Shown one piece after another: positions 23,232-34,821 of a stretch of DNA of 64,000 bases. The position numbers were made by a program, and so were the translations under genes. The notes under the pieces were generated by a model. It saw only the letters and a list, made by a program, of their open reading frames with translations, was not told where the DNA came from and did not search any database. Within the stretch, counting starts at the first letter, position 1. Each line of letters opens with the position of its first letter. Origin of the DNA: Craterostigma plantagineum. Lineage: Eukaryota > Streptophyta > Magnoliopsida > Lamiales > Linderniaceae. Location of the stretch: assembly GCA_027422505.1 (NCBI GenBank), contig JAPQWV010001399.1, forward strand, positions 1 through 64,000. Direction: 5' to 3'.

Positions 23232-26200
23232 AGCCTTGCAAGAACATCAACTAATTTGAACATCATATGAATGGATCCCATCTCCATGATCCAACGTCGC
23301 GACCGGGAAATCGCCAAGGGAGTCACAAACCGCTTCGTCCCCTACATGCGGTGGCTCCCAGCTCTCATCAGACATATCCGCTTGCACTCCACCAACATTC
23401 GCCTCCGCCCGGCAACGGAACACTTCCAAATCCCCACTGTCGAGAAGTTCGCCAAGAAAAACACTCCGGCGAAAGATCGACACGCAATGATAATCCCAGA
23501 CGACGTCCTCGCCTACGCCGACCCGACAACCTGCACGTCCAGAATACCGTGCCTCTACAGCCTCTTTCCGCGAAAGCCCTCATCCACTATCCACTGTCCC
23601 TACGGCGCAGATCAAACCCACTGCTCCTAACCCCGGGACTAGCCAAAACCCCACCACCACCTCCAAAAAGTCATCGAGTCGCGCCGCATCCTCTTCCACC
23701 CGCGTTCCGAAAAAACGGTCGCGTGAGGATGACTTAAGCCGCCCCACGGAGCGTCGATCGAAACAAAAACACGATCGACCTCCTCAGCCACAAATAAGCC
23801 GAGCCGAACCAATAGGTACAGGAGGTGATGTGTTCACCTCCTGAGTAGAAGTCGTGGCATCTGGCTCAACCACGCAAACAACCCCACCAATCCACTTATC
23901 TTCCTCTCTACAGGAAGATATTTAATTCCACGAGGAGCCACGTATACCATCGACATCCCACTTGGAGATGATCGATGTTGAAACAAGCAGCCCCGCCTCA
24001 TCCTCTTCATGCACATCGAGTGTAGTGCCCTCACTCCCCATAATTTCTTACGTTTTTAGGACACATACACCTTTTACCGCACTACAGAGTCTTCGTGATT
24101 CTGTCAGAACGCTCGCTGATGTCTCTGTGACTGAGAGCAGAAGACCTAGCACGGCCAACATCACAACAACCGTGAGCCTAGGCCATCATTCGATTGAGTC
24201 TGTCTCATCGATGATGCCAACGGGAAGTCTGAGTGACCCCGTCTTTTCCTGTCCTGTGCAAACGGGCGGCCGATCGGCTATCTTCTCCGATTCGGTGACA
24301 GTTGGATTTCTTCGTGATTCAAACTTGTTAAACTTACCCCAGTTCGTGACAGAGACCGCGTTAGAGACTCGTCTTCAAGAGTTTGCAAAGACTCTTGAGA
24401 CGTCTATCCTCGATAAAGTCTACGCGCGTCTCGATGCGTCCACCATCGACAAAGGCAAAGGTGTGGCCCCGGAGACGCCACCACCAACTCAAAATGTGGA
24501 CGCTGAAGCTGTTCTCTCCTCCATCTCAGCCAAGGAACTCTTCTACATCCTACGAGCAAGATTCGAGTCAATGACGGAACTCGACGAGGAGGAACAGCAA
24601 ATGAAGAGGATAATGACTCAACCGATGACTTGCCGCACTCAAGGCGAGTCGAGCGGGATCAGGCGCGACGATCAAGACGATGATCAAGATCGCCGCGAGG
24701 GGGAGAACAGGCCGCAAGCCTCACAAACTCAAGGGCCCATACAATCGACGCCACCTCCTCCTCTGCACCTGAAACAACGCCCGCAGAAACCTCACACCCC
24801 ACTAGCCAAAAAGCCCACCCTATCAACCCCGAGTCACCAGCCAAATCACCCTCACCTCCACCTACTACCGTCTCCGAAACTCTAATCGTCACATCGGCAT
24901 TAGAGACCACCTCCACACTGTCTCCACCCACCATCTCGGAACCTCTAACTGTCACATCGACGTTAGAGGTCACCACCATATCTACACCACCCGCCACCCA
25001 AATCATCCTCGCCAAAACCATCACCTCAACCGAACCACCAGAATCTCCACCACAACCATCCCCACAATCCACAAACTCCTCCGACGCTACACCCTCGCCA
25101 CCACATAGTCATACCCCTCTCAACATCGATTCCAACCTGGCTTCGAGGACGTCTACTGCGCACAGAACGAGATCGAAGCCTACATTTTCAACGATGAATG
25201 GCTATACACGCCCGCCGATGCAGTAGCAGCTAGGAAGTTGGTGGAAAATGCTCGACGTCTGCTCATGGAAGCCTCGCTTACGCTGATCAACACCGCAGAC
25301 GACGAGAACGGAGAGGAATACGATGCTGAACCGGCCGAGCTCGAGAACATCCTACAATTCCAAGCGCAGCAAACTGAGGCCCCTGCTGCTCAAACGGATG
25401 TGCCCACGGTGGATATAACGGAAGCACCGTGGGAAAACAAAAAGATAACCGCGCCGTTTCAAGAAGAGATCTGGAAGAGGATCTGGCGGCGCAAGGAGCA
25501 GATCATCACAACCTTCAACGAATATGAGCTGATGAACATTCAAAACTGGAGCGAGGAAAAGAAGAAGCTCTATCGATGGAGCCTTCTTTGCCACAAGTGC
25601 ACAAAGAGGACGATGTCCGATGAAGAAAACCTCGCTCTGGAAATGAGTCGGGCCCCCATCTGCAAAGTCACTGACCTTCGCCAAGAATCGAAAGGACGTG
25701 TTCACTATCCAGTGTTCACGGTGATGAGGCAGGACGAGAGCTGCTGTGAAGTAAGCGAGGCGGACTTCAAATATCTGCGCTTAGGTGATCTGTACAACAT
25801 GCTGGAATCTATGAAGCAGTTCAGACTCATCCTCAGAAGTTCGGGACATCTCGTACGGACGGAACCGGTCACCATGGGTTATGTGGCTCTCAAGCGCCAC
25901 ATGCTCCGACAAGTCAGATTCTACGCCACCCACAACCTGCAGATGGCGGTAGAGCACAACCTGAAGAAGGTGAACCTGACTCGCCCATCTTTCAAGAACG
26001 CGGACGACTACCGAGAGGGCGATGTGATTGACGGAGCTGATCCAGCGGTCGCCTACTCGAACTACAAGGGAAAGATGAGGCTACTACGCTGCTCCGAAGT
26101 GGCAAAATTCTCGGATGGAACACTCACCATCATTCAAGACAAGCTCATGTGAATTTACCGCATACTTTCGGAAGAAGACCCACACTGCCGCTCCAAGTTC

Positions 26201-26340
26201 GCGAAGTTTATTGACGCCATAGCTGATCGAATCGTGCTTCGAAGGAATCTCCGTGCCTTCGAGTTCAAGTTAGGACTTCGCGAAACACACACTCGCTGAT
26301 CCACCACCACAACACCCAAGATCCAAGACTCCCAACAATT
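23232..26340 (+). pseudogene. additional ORF of a copia-type retroelement (3' part, pol missing)
   Basis: The region is broken into frames 23271-23630, 23632-23840, 23962-24885 and 25238-26152, with weaker continuation to about 26300. The N-terminal part is serine/threonine- and lysine-rich with a basic KKRSREDD-type stretch (about 23710-23740). The middle has a helical, possibly coiled-coil segment (LETRLQEFAKTLETSILDKV, about 24365-24425), then proline-rich sequence. The 304-codon 25238-26152 frame is clean and ends with KFSDGTLTIIQDKLM. That charged C-terminal domain resembles the ORFs found after pol in some plant copia elements, and it lies just before a polypurine tract and an LTR. Function is unknown. 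No gag or pol of this element is present. Confidence 0.65.
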
Positions 26341-26345
26341 GACAC

Positions 26346-26357
26346 AAAGGGGGAGAT
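26346..26357 (+). other. polypurine tract
   Basis: AAAGGGGGAGAT lies next to the TGTTAGG start of the LTR at 26358. It is the plus-strand priming signature of copia/Sirevirus elements. Confidence 0.8.
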
Positions 26358-27084
26358 TGTTAGGATATTTATAGATTGTGTCAATAGTTTAAGTCTTGTG
26401 ATTAAAATTGTAGTTATCCCTTGGTTTTGGGCTTTGGACTAGAATGTAATTATTTAATTTTGGTGTTTGGGCCCTTAATATACCTAGGGTTAATGTGGTA
26501 TATAAGGTATTACCAACACCATTTGAAAGGTAATCAAAGATCAAAAGGCTTATCCTATTTTTCACACAATACACACACTCAAAGGTGAGAACCTCTCCCT
26601 TTTTCATTCCATCAAAGCCTATTTGATTCCTTGTTTGGTGCAATCGGGACCAACAAAAGAAAAAGCTAAATTTTCTAATTTGAGTTCAATAGAGGAAAAA
26701 CAAAAGAGTTTTCTCCTCTCATCACTTTCTCGCTCGCAATCTCTCTCGGGGGCAGCAAGCATTTCGTTCTTGTCCTGACCGCACATGCAAGGACAGGTGC
26801 AATGTTAGTGAGGTGCCGGCGTGACGATCTTGTGCAAAGAAGGCGTCCGTTCGTGTGCTTTTGGCGTAGGAGAGGAGCACTACGCCTCGGGTATTCGAAG
26901 GATTTGAAGCTAGCCATCGTCGAGAGATTTCCACAATGTATCATTGCTGATCCCTTATCTCTTTATGTCATTACGTTCTCGTGTTTGTAGCCGAGCGATC
27001 TTGGATAGACGGGAAACCCCGTAAAATTTTAAAATTCCGTTGTTCTAGAAACGTGGGTCTGCGGACCCTCGGGGATTCCCAACA
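26358..27084 (+). repeat. single 3' LTR (TGTTAGG...CCCAACA)
   Basis: This 727-base LTR has canonical TG...CA ends and a TATA-like TATATAAGG (about 26500). No second copy exists in the window, so the element is truncated on its 5' side. Its right edge abuts minus-strand gypsy gag, showing that the element inserted into, or was later joined to, that gypsy copy. Confidence 0.8.
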
Positions 27085-28689
27085 AGCTGATTGTGGCTCC
27101 TGACCGTTTACTTCCTACTTTGATTTCAAAACTCTTTAGCTGGCGGACTCCAGCTTTCCTTGCCCGGTTAGAATCTCCTCCTGAAGGTCCTCCTGAGATG
27201 ATATTGATCTGTCGCGGTATTGTCCTTTCGGGAGATCTTCGCCGCTCTGCTTCTCTATTCCCTTGATTTCCTTGCGTATTATTCTCCCTTGGCTTCGGGC
27301 CTCGTCGATCGTCCCTTTCTGGTGTTCATCTTGGTCTTTCTCACTGGTTAAGAGGTTGGCGGTCTTGTCGGGTGTTAAATCGATTCCCCGCCTCAGGATA
27401 TCTGGGCCTTGTCCCAAATCCACCTTCTGCTCCAATCAGTTTGGCACGGCCTCGTGATTCGACACGATAAGTTTCTCTAACTCCCGTTTCAGTTGAAAGC
27501 ATTCCTCAGTGGTATGTCCGTACTCGTGGTGGTAATTGCAGTAAGTGTCGGATATTGGTCTCCTCAGGTTGCCATCGATGTAGGGGGTTGGCGGAGGAAA
27601 TCGTTCTCTTCTCATATTTCTAATGCCCGAACCTTGTTTACTCGTAGTCTCGGATAATCAGCTCGAGGTATTGTAGGGACAGGAAATGGGCGATCATCTC
27701 TTCGGGAAAACACACTACATTCTTGATTTTTCGGCGGGCTCCTTCTGCGCTCCCGAGTAGGACTTTTGCACTTCCGATCCTCAAGTTCCCGAGCGTGTGA
27801 TTCTTCTACTCGAATATAATTTTCCACTCGAATCTCCAGCTCCTCTACAGTCATGGGGTATTTCTTCACTAGTGATCTGAACAAGTCCCCATCTCTCAGG
27901 CCATGGTAGAAGGCTCCGATAAGTAATTCGGGCTCGGTGTTGTGGACCTCCATCTTGACTTGGTTAAAACGCCGAAGGTAGTCAAGCAGACTCTCCCTGT
28001 CATCTTGCCTTATGTTCAACAGTTTCACCGCAAATGAGGGGCGTCTTCGGCTGCTTGAGAAGTACTTCTGGAAATGGTTGGTGAGGTCTTGAAAATTCTT
28101 GATTTCTCCTAGTGGTAGCAAGGCTAACCATTGTTGAGCTCCCTTTGATAGAGTGATTACGAAGAGTCGGCACTTGACAGGGTCACTTAGTTGATATAGC
28201 GCCGTGTTTCCTTCAAATACAGCCAAATGGTCCTCGGGGGGTCCGGAACGGTCATACTTTCCCATTTCAAAGGAACGGAAGTGCTCGGGCAGCGGAGCCG
28301 CGAGCACCTGGGAGAAAAGGGTGAGGCTCGGGGAACATGTGGTACTTCTGGCGGGTTCGTTAAGTTCTGAAGCTTGCGAATCTCCTCCTTCATTCCCTCT
28401 AGTTCGGCCACTTGTTGTTCGGCGCGCCTTCTCCTGTTAGCGCAAGCTCTCATAGCTTCCGACGCCAGAGTGCGGTTATCATCATTGCGTTCTTCAGTTC
28501 CAGATTCGGCGTGACGCTCTCAGTTTGGTTCGCACCGATTGTCCTCCCGATTCCTATCGGCCATTGCTCCGACATCTGCCCCGATCCTTCGAATCTCTTG
28601 CATGGCCGCAGCGAACATCGCGGCGAGGTCGGTCGGGAATGGCCCGTGCCATTGGGCGGCGGCACATGATCGTTTTCGACAACCACCAT
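27085..28689 (-). pseudogene. Ty3/gypsy gag (Tat-like)
   Basis: The start at 28689 lies about 30 bases inside the primer-binding site. The frame breaks early, and the main capsid segment is 28307-27612: ALYQLSDPVKCRLFVITL, the QQWLALLP motif and a DYLRRFNQVK stretch (about 27960-27990). This matches the Retrotrans_gag domain. Further on, a CNYHHEYGHTTEECFQLKRE segment (about 27475-27535) is the zinc-binding-like motif of Tat-lineage gag. The C-terminal part (27435-27136) is charged and low-complexity. The gene is cut at 27085 by the LTR above. It is on the same strand as the RNase H/integrase at 15480-16538 and may be the same element with protease and RT lost. Confidence 0.8.
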
Positions 28690-28718
28690 ACTGAATTTCT
28701 ACTTTAAGAGAAACTAAG

Positions 28719-28737
28719 TTTCCCACAGATGGCGACA
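28719..28737 (-). other. primer-binding-site-like sequence
   Basis: On the minus strand TGTCGCCATCTGTGGGAAA stands a few bases inside the LTR, like the TGGCGCCGTCTGTGGGAA sites of Tat-type gypsy elements, with two or three changes. Confidence 0.6.
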
Positions 28738-28740
28738 AGT

Positions 28741-29563
28741 TGATACCGTCGAAAATTGATCTACCGCGCTAAGCGGCCAACGACCTCCGTCCCGCCTTCA
28801 CTTCACCGCGAATTCCGCCTGAAGATTACGAAAACAGGGTTGGGTTGGGGGTCGTTTGCCCTCTTGCCTAGGTCAGGAGGGTGGTTTCCATGTTCAGGCG
28901 TAAAGTAGCGTGAAAAGTGATATAGAAATAGTGTAAAGTGCTAAAGAGTGAATAGTGAGTAGTAAAATTGGCAGAGTAACGGTGTGGATACATAGAATCA
29001 TATACCTGCTTTGAGCATGCCTGGGGGTATTTATGGAGTCCTTACCCTGGGCGGCTTTCGGGCAGTTATGATCCACCTCCCGTATTTTTCGGGCTCGGAT
29101 TGGCCTGGCTTCCTGCTTCCCCACGATCGCACGTTCCCTTGGCCCGTTCGGCCTCTGGGCGGTTACCCTTAGCACGTTCTGTTGGCACTGACATGGGGGA
29201 ATAGCAGCGGTTTTAGACTAAGTCTCGAGATTTCCTGAGGCAAATGTTTGATCCAGGCGTTGGACGAAGTTCCCGAGGAGGCCTCTGCTCTTCTTTCCCC
29301 GAGGCAACTTTGCAAGGTACTTCGGAAGCGTGTATCTTCGGGAAACGTCCCCGAGGGGCGGGGAATTCTCAAGGATTCCTGAGGCGTTTCTGGTGCGGTT
29401 GTACTCACTATTGAGTTCGGGATCTCCTTCCTGGGGTTGGTCCAATGGTCTCGAGCCCCTTCTGAGGGTATGGGTCATTCTTCGGGCCGGTTGGTTAGGT
29501 TAGTTAAGGCGGGTTGGTTATTTTGCCGCGGGTCAGTAGAACCCGAAGGTAAGAAATGGGATG

Positions 29564-29614
<51 letters not shown>

Positions 29615-29615
29615 A
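28741..29615 (-). repeat. 5' LTR of Tat-like gypsy element (approximate edges)
   Basis: Minus-strand non-coding DNA between the primer-binding site and a TGACATATAT start near 29615. The outer edge is placed only by the TG dinucleotide. It contains a (TA)n microsatellite (about 29567-29611) and TATA-rich sequence near 29560. No partner LTR was found downstream of the integrase at 4346, so the 3' end of this element is lost or outside the window. Confidence 0.5.
29567..29611. repeat. (TA)n microsatellite
   Basis: About 22 uninterrupted TA units near the outer edge of the gypsy LTR. Confidence 0.95.
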
Positions 29616-31280
29616 TGAACCAATGGCGGATCCACCTTATCGAGCACTTCTCATGTCGGTATCTATAGGTATGGTAATAAGTCCACATAGTCTACAATAA
29701 TTAAAGAATCAAAATGTGATCGAACCTTTAGCTACTGCTATTATGAAGATATCAGATCAACTTGAGCTATCCCTTAAAGAAATATCAAGGAAGTACAAAA
29801 AACATTTCGTTTTTCGATCTTACCATGATAATTAGCTGGAATTGCCATGAAAACTATGTCGAAAGTTAATTTTTTTTAAATAAAAAGAAGAAAGTCATGG
29901 AAATGACAAAACTCAAACCCAATAACTTGTCTTATTGCCCGTTAAAAGTGCTGCAAAATTCAATCCGTAATTCCAAGACAACATAACATCATAATCAGCT
30001 CAACCATGTCATCGTAATCCTAAAGCATATATATGTAACATAAAATATAAAATAACTTATTTTATTTTCTTTTCTTTTCCTTCTCTCGTGTTTGTCGAGT
30101 GGTTCGATTAAAGGGTTTTAAACAAATGGAATTTTGAGCCAAATCCAATTCTATCTCCCGTTTTAAATGTCAGACTTCGTGCTATAATGCAATACTAACG
30201 TAATAAAAATGTGTCCCAATTGAAGTTCCAACCTAGAATAGATTAGGTACAGACTACAGAGCAGTTCAATTTATATGTTACTACATGTTTTATTCAATAT
30301 GTGATGACAAATATCTAAATCAAAGCATTCCTTAGTAGTTATGGCATTGTCAAAGTCTAAAATGCAAAAGACGCACGCACACGCATAATAAGTCAATACA
30401 TATAATTGGATCTTCCATATTTTCACGATAAAAAAAAGTCGAAGCACCTACTTGACTGCTGACATGGAACTCTCATGTAGGATTTCCTACTTGTTCGGAA
30501 AAAACCTAACTGAAGTTATTGGCGTAATTTTATAACCATCAAATATATAGTCAGCTTTTTATTTTTACCTATATGGACAAATAAGATAAAGAAATGATCA
30601 AAACTGTTCAAAATCTCATTGATCGATAAAGAAATAGTCAACACTTATCTGGAAACAATAAAATAAAATAAATAAAAACTCGCACTACACATTCATTGTT
30701 TGTTTGTATCGACTCTTCCAAGTTCCAACCGACCGTATGATAGCTATGAAACGAATGTAATTTAGGTTAAAGCGAATTTGGAGAGTCAATTCAAACATGC
30801 AAAAAGGATATGGATATCTATTTGCTTACATGAATATGTGTGACTTATGCATTTAATAATAACTCCTTTTCAACTTTCAACTTTTAGAGTTTCATTATCC
30901 GTCGGGATAATAGGTCGGTCAAACAATAAAATTCCAATATCAAGATCTTCAAAAAGTAAAATCTTCAAGCAAGATTACATATACTCGATATATTTATATA
31001 TATTTCTTTTATATAGTCGTCTATACGCATTCATTACATGTTTCGTGTAGTAGTAGCTAGTCTCCATGAAACCCATCCCATAAGATAAGACGACGTCTGT
31101 GTCTTTAATTATCAGGTTTGAAACTTCTTTCTCCCACTTTTCGAACACACTCCCACAAAGAGAGTTTTCATGTAAAAATCTCCGCATAGTCTTTAAAGGT
31201 AAAAATGTCATAAAGATTGGTTATTAAAGGATTGCTAACCCTTTCAAACGACACGAACATCACAAACAAACATTATACAT
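29616..31280. other. intergenic DNA, no gene seen
   Basis: AT-rich, stop-dense sequence without transposon protein remnants or repeats shared with the rest of the window. It forms the upstream flank of the EPFL gene and may contain its distal promoter. Confidence 0.6.
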
Positions 31281-31281
31281 C

Positions 31282-31287
31282 TATATA
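31282..31287 (+). promoter_or_regulatory. probable TATA box of the EPFL gene
   Basis: TATATA within CTATATAAC lies 54 bases upstream of the start codon at 31341. That leaves room for a short 5' leader of about 25-30 bases. This is a position-based call only. Confidence 0.45.
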
Positions 31288-31340
31288 ACAACACTAGTTA
31301 GACGCCAATCTCTACAAGCTGTCACCGCAAAGCCACCGTG

Positions 31341-31862
31341 ATGGAGACACTCAATCGCCGCCGCTTTCAACAGTTTAAATTGATAATCATTGCAATATAT
31401 CTTCTTGCTTCGACTACGACGGCCATTGTATTAAACCCATCTCCCAATTTCGGTGAGTTATTCTTTCTTATTCATCTTCTACATAGGGTTAAAGGAATTA
31501 TAATTGAATTTAAACTCACATAAGAAGATTATTCTCCTAAAATTGTTTCCAACCAATATACTCTCGACCATAATTATTTTAAAAGTAGTAATAGTGTGTA
31601 GTTTGGATATTTTACAGAAAAAGAAAAAAGAAAGGAAACGAAGAAGAATCGCTATGAGCTTCTCTCTTCCCTTTATGGATATCTAAATTGTATGACTACT
31701 TAACTTTCATCTTTAAGATTAATGCAACACTAAATAACGTCTTTTTTTTTTCGTAGTTGTACTTAACTACGTATATGTTTTCTTTTTTCTTTCAAAATGA
31801 TGAGTAAATTTGAAACTAGCTTTATTGCATCATTATCATTGATGTTCTTGTTATTGTTACTG

Positions 31863-31895
<33 letters not shown>

Positions 31896-32250
31896 GGACG
31901 ACGTTATGATTTTCCTGGATAATATGATTTAACAGTCAAATTAGGATATATTCATGAGACAATCAATTGAAAAGTAGTTATAAGATAAACGGTTGATGTA
32001 TTTGATAGTCGTAGTTGATGTAATAGGAAATTATGCCATGAAAATTACAAAAGCAAAGGTGTTTGGTGAGGAACGCCGTCGCCTCGGTGCTCCAGGGTCA
32101 TCCCCGCCGACATGCTGGTGGAGATGTGGGTGGTGTTGGCCATGCGAACCCGTTCTAACTACAGTTGAACCCGCGTTTAGACCTAACGTCGAAGAGTACT
32201 ATCCCGAGGCTTGGAGGTGCAAGTGTGGGAACAAGCTCTATGTGCCTTAA
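31341..32250 (+). CDS. EPFL: EPIDERMAL PATTERNING FACTOR-like secreted cysteine-rich peptide precursor (two exons)
   Basis: The spliced model joins exon 31341-31452 to exon 32054-32250 and encodes 102 residues. The donor is GTGAGT at 31453 and the acceptor is AAAAG at 32053; phase 1 is kept and the total length is a multiple of three. Residues 9-30 contain a hydrophobic KLIIIAIYLLAST core, a signal peptide for secretion. RRR at 45-47 is a possible cleavage region. Six cysteines (58, 62, 65, 68, 93, 95) give the EPF spacing C-x3-C-x2-C-x2-C...C-x-C, and the end EYYPEAWRCKCGNKLYVP (85-102) is typical of the EPFL7/EPFL8 group. Family members are apoplastic ligands for ERECTA-type receptor kinases in epidermal and organ patterning. 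Unusual is the tryptophan-rich first loop (CWWRCGWCWPC), where relatives have basic or small residues. An extra short middle exon cannot be excluded. The intron is about 600 bases. Confidence 0.8.
31863..31895 (+). repeat. (GAT)n microsatellite in the EPFL intron
   Basis: Eleven uninterrupted GAT units near the 3' end of the intron of the EPFL gene, about 160 bases before the acceptor. Confidence 0.9.
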
Positions 32251-33646
32251 ACATAGCTAGCTTCTTTGTGTTCACGTATCACTATTTTTATGAGTATATA
32301 GAATATGGCCGAATGTTACCTACTAATTGAGTTATTCATAGGATGATGCAATGTTGTAATATTTCTGCATTTTGATCACTCTTTTACTATGTGGTCATCA
32401 AGAAATGTGTGGTGTTTCAGATTTTCAAACCAATATGGTGGTATATTATGTGTGGTTGAGTAAAATCTTGTTCTTCATATATATATTTATACTATGATAA
32501 ATGCCCAAATTTTATCTAATAATCTAACCACATGTTATAGATTTCAAAAAAAATAATCGTTATTGAAGTCAATCTAGAAAGTAAATTCAAAAGACAAAAG
32601 AAGTTTTTCAATGGTTACACTGATCGCTAATATGTCATAACATAATTGAGTGGAAATACCCTAATCGCGAGCTCCGACAGCTTTTCACGGTTCAGTCTGT
32701 TCGCATGTGTTTACCACTTCGTATGTTATAGATCTCATCGTTCGACCACTTTTATCACTTCGATCTTCGTTATGTCGAGCCTTATTAGATAAAGATGTAT
32801 TTTTGGAGACGATTTGATTTCTTTTTTGCTTTAATTTATCCATAGTCAATAAATTATTAAGAAAAAATTAATAAAAGTGCCAGTCAAACAGCAACAATCA
32901 TCTTAAAATAGTGTGTCGTCTACAGATTTAAATAATAGACGAAAACCTAACTATGTGAAAGTGAACTATCGTATACCTAAATTATAATCATTGTAAGATA
33001 AACAAACCTTCAAAATAGCTAAACAACAAATTTAAGAAATTATTTGAATGAAAAGATAAAAAAAAAAAAATTAGCACTGAAATGGCAAAGGTAGTGAGAA
33101 AACTCAAAATGGTCCCCGATATTTACCATATGGACCAATTTCTTCCTGATGATTCGCGTGGATCAATTTTGTCCCGATGTTGTCGATTTTGAACCAAATT
33201 GGTCCTGTCGTTAGATCTCCGTCAATTTAGATGGAAAAACTGACACGAATCGATATACGATTGGTCAGACTTGAAATTCATCAGTAAACATTAAAAAAGG
33301 AAGGGAATTTAATTCATTCCTGAAAACATTTCCCCATTGTGGAATAATGTGAGAAAATAACAACATAAATATGTTACGTGAAAATGCATAACTAACACTA
33401 CACACCTTGTCACTTTGTCCATCTTGACATCATTACTCAACAAAATTTAGCTCCCAGACGATCTCACCAACAATACTTAAAGAATCTAAATTAAACGTGC
33501 CTTTATTGATCTGCAATGTATGAAAATGTTGCTTCATATACATCCAATTTGGCACTTATTTTGGTCCGAGATAACTCCTTAAGGTTTTCTCAAATTGCTT
33601 TGCAGTCAAATTTCATGCACATTTTCCCCAAAATTCGTGGTCATAC
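32251..33646. other. EPFL 3' flank and intergenic DNA
   Basis: No gene seen. The first few hundred bases are presumably the 3' untranslated region. A stretch at about 33100-33260 carries phrases such as ATGGTCC, GGACCAATTT and AAATTGGTCC in both orientations and looks like a small decayed repeat with inverted halves, but its edges are not clear. Confidence 0.5.
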
Positions 33647-33651
33647 ATAGT
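33647..33651. repeat. target-site duplication ATAGT (left copy)
   Basis: ATAGT directly precedes the LTR start at 33652 and recurs at 54968-54972 after the other LTR, proving that 33652-54967 entered as one element. Confidence 0.9.
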
Positions 33652-34794
33652 TGTTGGGTTTTAAGCCTAAATGGGTTTTGAGCCCAAGTGTGGGTAATTA
33701 ACCCATTAATAAAAAGCTAAAACGGATTTAATTAAATCGAGAAGCCATCGGTCACCGAAACGAGAAATCGTTTAAAGATTACAAATCTACTTTTCACGGG
33801 GAATCTAACGAATATTAATACGCTCAAAATCGATATCGGGTAAATGAGAAATTAACTATTGAAGTCGGCCCAATAACTTATAAAGTGGATTGATAGTATA
33901 TAAACAGGGTGTCAAATGTCCCACATTGGTTAGACAAGAAAAGTTAACCACTTTATATATGATTACACCTTGTTGGTTATCAAACAAGCCCAAGGAGATG
34001 GGCTCAAGAGGCGCCCATGCACGGCCCACGCGCGAGCCCACGAACGACGCACACGCGTGAGCCCGTGCGCCCAAGCCCATACTGCGGCCCACGAGCCCGC
34101 AAGCCCGAACCCGAACACGCCCTCGACGTGGCAGTGATGCGAGCGTACTTGTGACGTGGCGGGATTAATGACGTGGCGATGACACGCAGGCATGAGAGGC
34201 GACGTGGCGATGATACATAAGCGTGAGATGGCAACATGGCGATGACTGGGCTAAAATGACGTGGCTGGACCCGTTGGGGTCCGCTGGGTCGCGCCGGTTC
34301 AGCTCGGGTCGAACCGCATGGGCTGAAAGGGTACCTATTCCAAAGTGGCCCAAAAGTTGTGCCTATTCGCGAAATGACCCCTGGTCAAAAGGTCAAAGGG
34401 TGCCAGAATAGCCCAACAGTTCCAGCTATTCGCAGATTGACCCCAGCAACCTTCGGAAAGCTATATATAGACCCCTAACGAATTTGGAAATTCATTCAAT
34501 CACACCCAAGCATTCTAGAGTTGGTGCATACTAGTCCAAGTTAATAATAAAGCAAGAAAGGGTCGAGTCTTTAGTAGATTCGTCCGATAATTTCGTTATG
34601 GTGTGTGACGTTTCGAAATTCCTGAAGTCTTTGTATCTTCGGGACGTGTTGTGACAACCCAAGGCATTGAAATACGAGGCAATAATGTCTTATAGAAAGC
34701 GTACGACGTACGTGTCTCGACTTCGACATATAGCCAAAACTCTGTTCAAGTTTTACGAGCGCCACCGACTAGACGCTCAATACCGGAACCAACA
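33652..34794 (+). repeat. 5' LTR of the outer copia element
   Basis: TGTTGGG...ACCAACA, 1143 bases, pairs with 53135-54967 once the hAT-type insertion there is removed. Its central part (about 34000-34260) is GC-rich, with repeated GACGTGGC and GATGAC phrases. A TATATATAG segment near 34462 is a plausible TATA box. Several ORFs here are by-products of the GC-rich part. Confidence 0.9.
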
Positions 34795-34821
34795 ATCGTA
34801 AGACTTTATTCTGTCTGATCG

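Noticed and set aside
34004..34353. GC-rich frames in the outer copia LTRs as genes
   Set aside because: They occur within LTR DNA, differ in frame between the two LTR copies and show no family motif.
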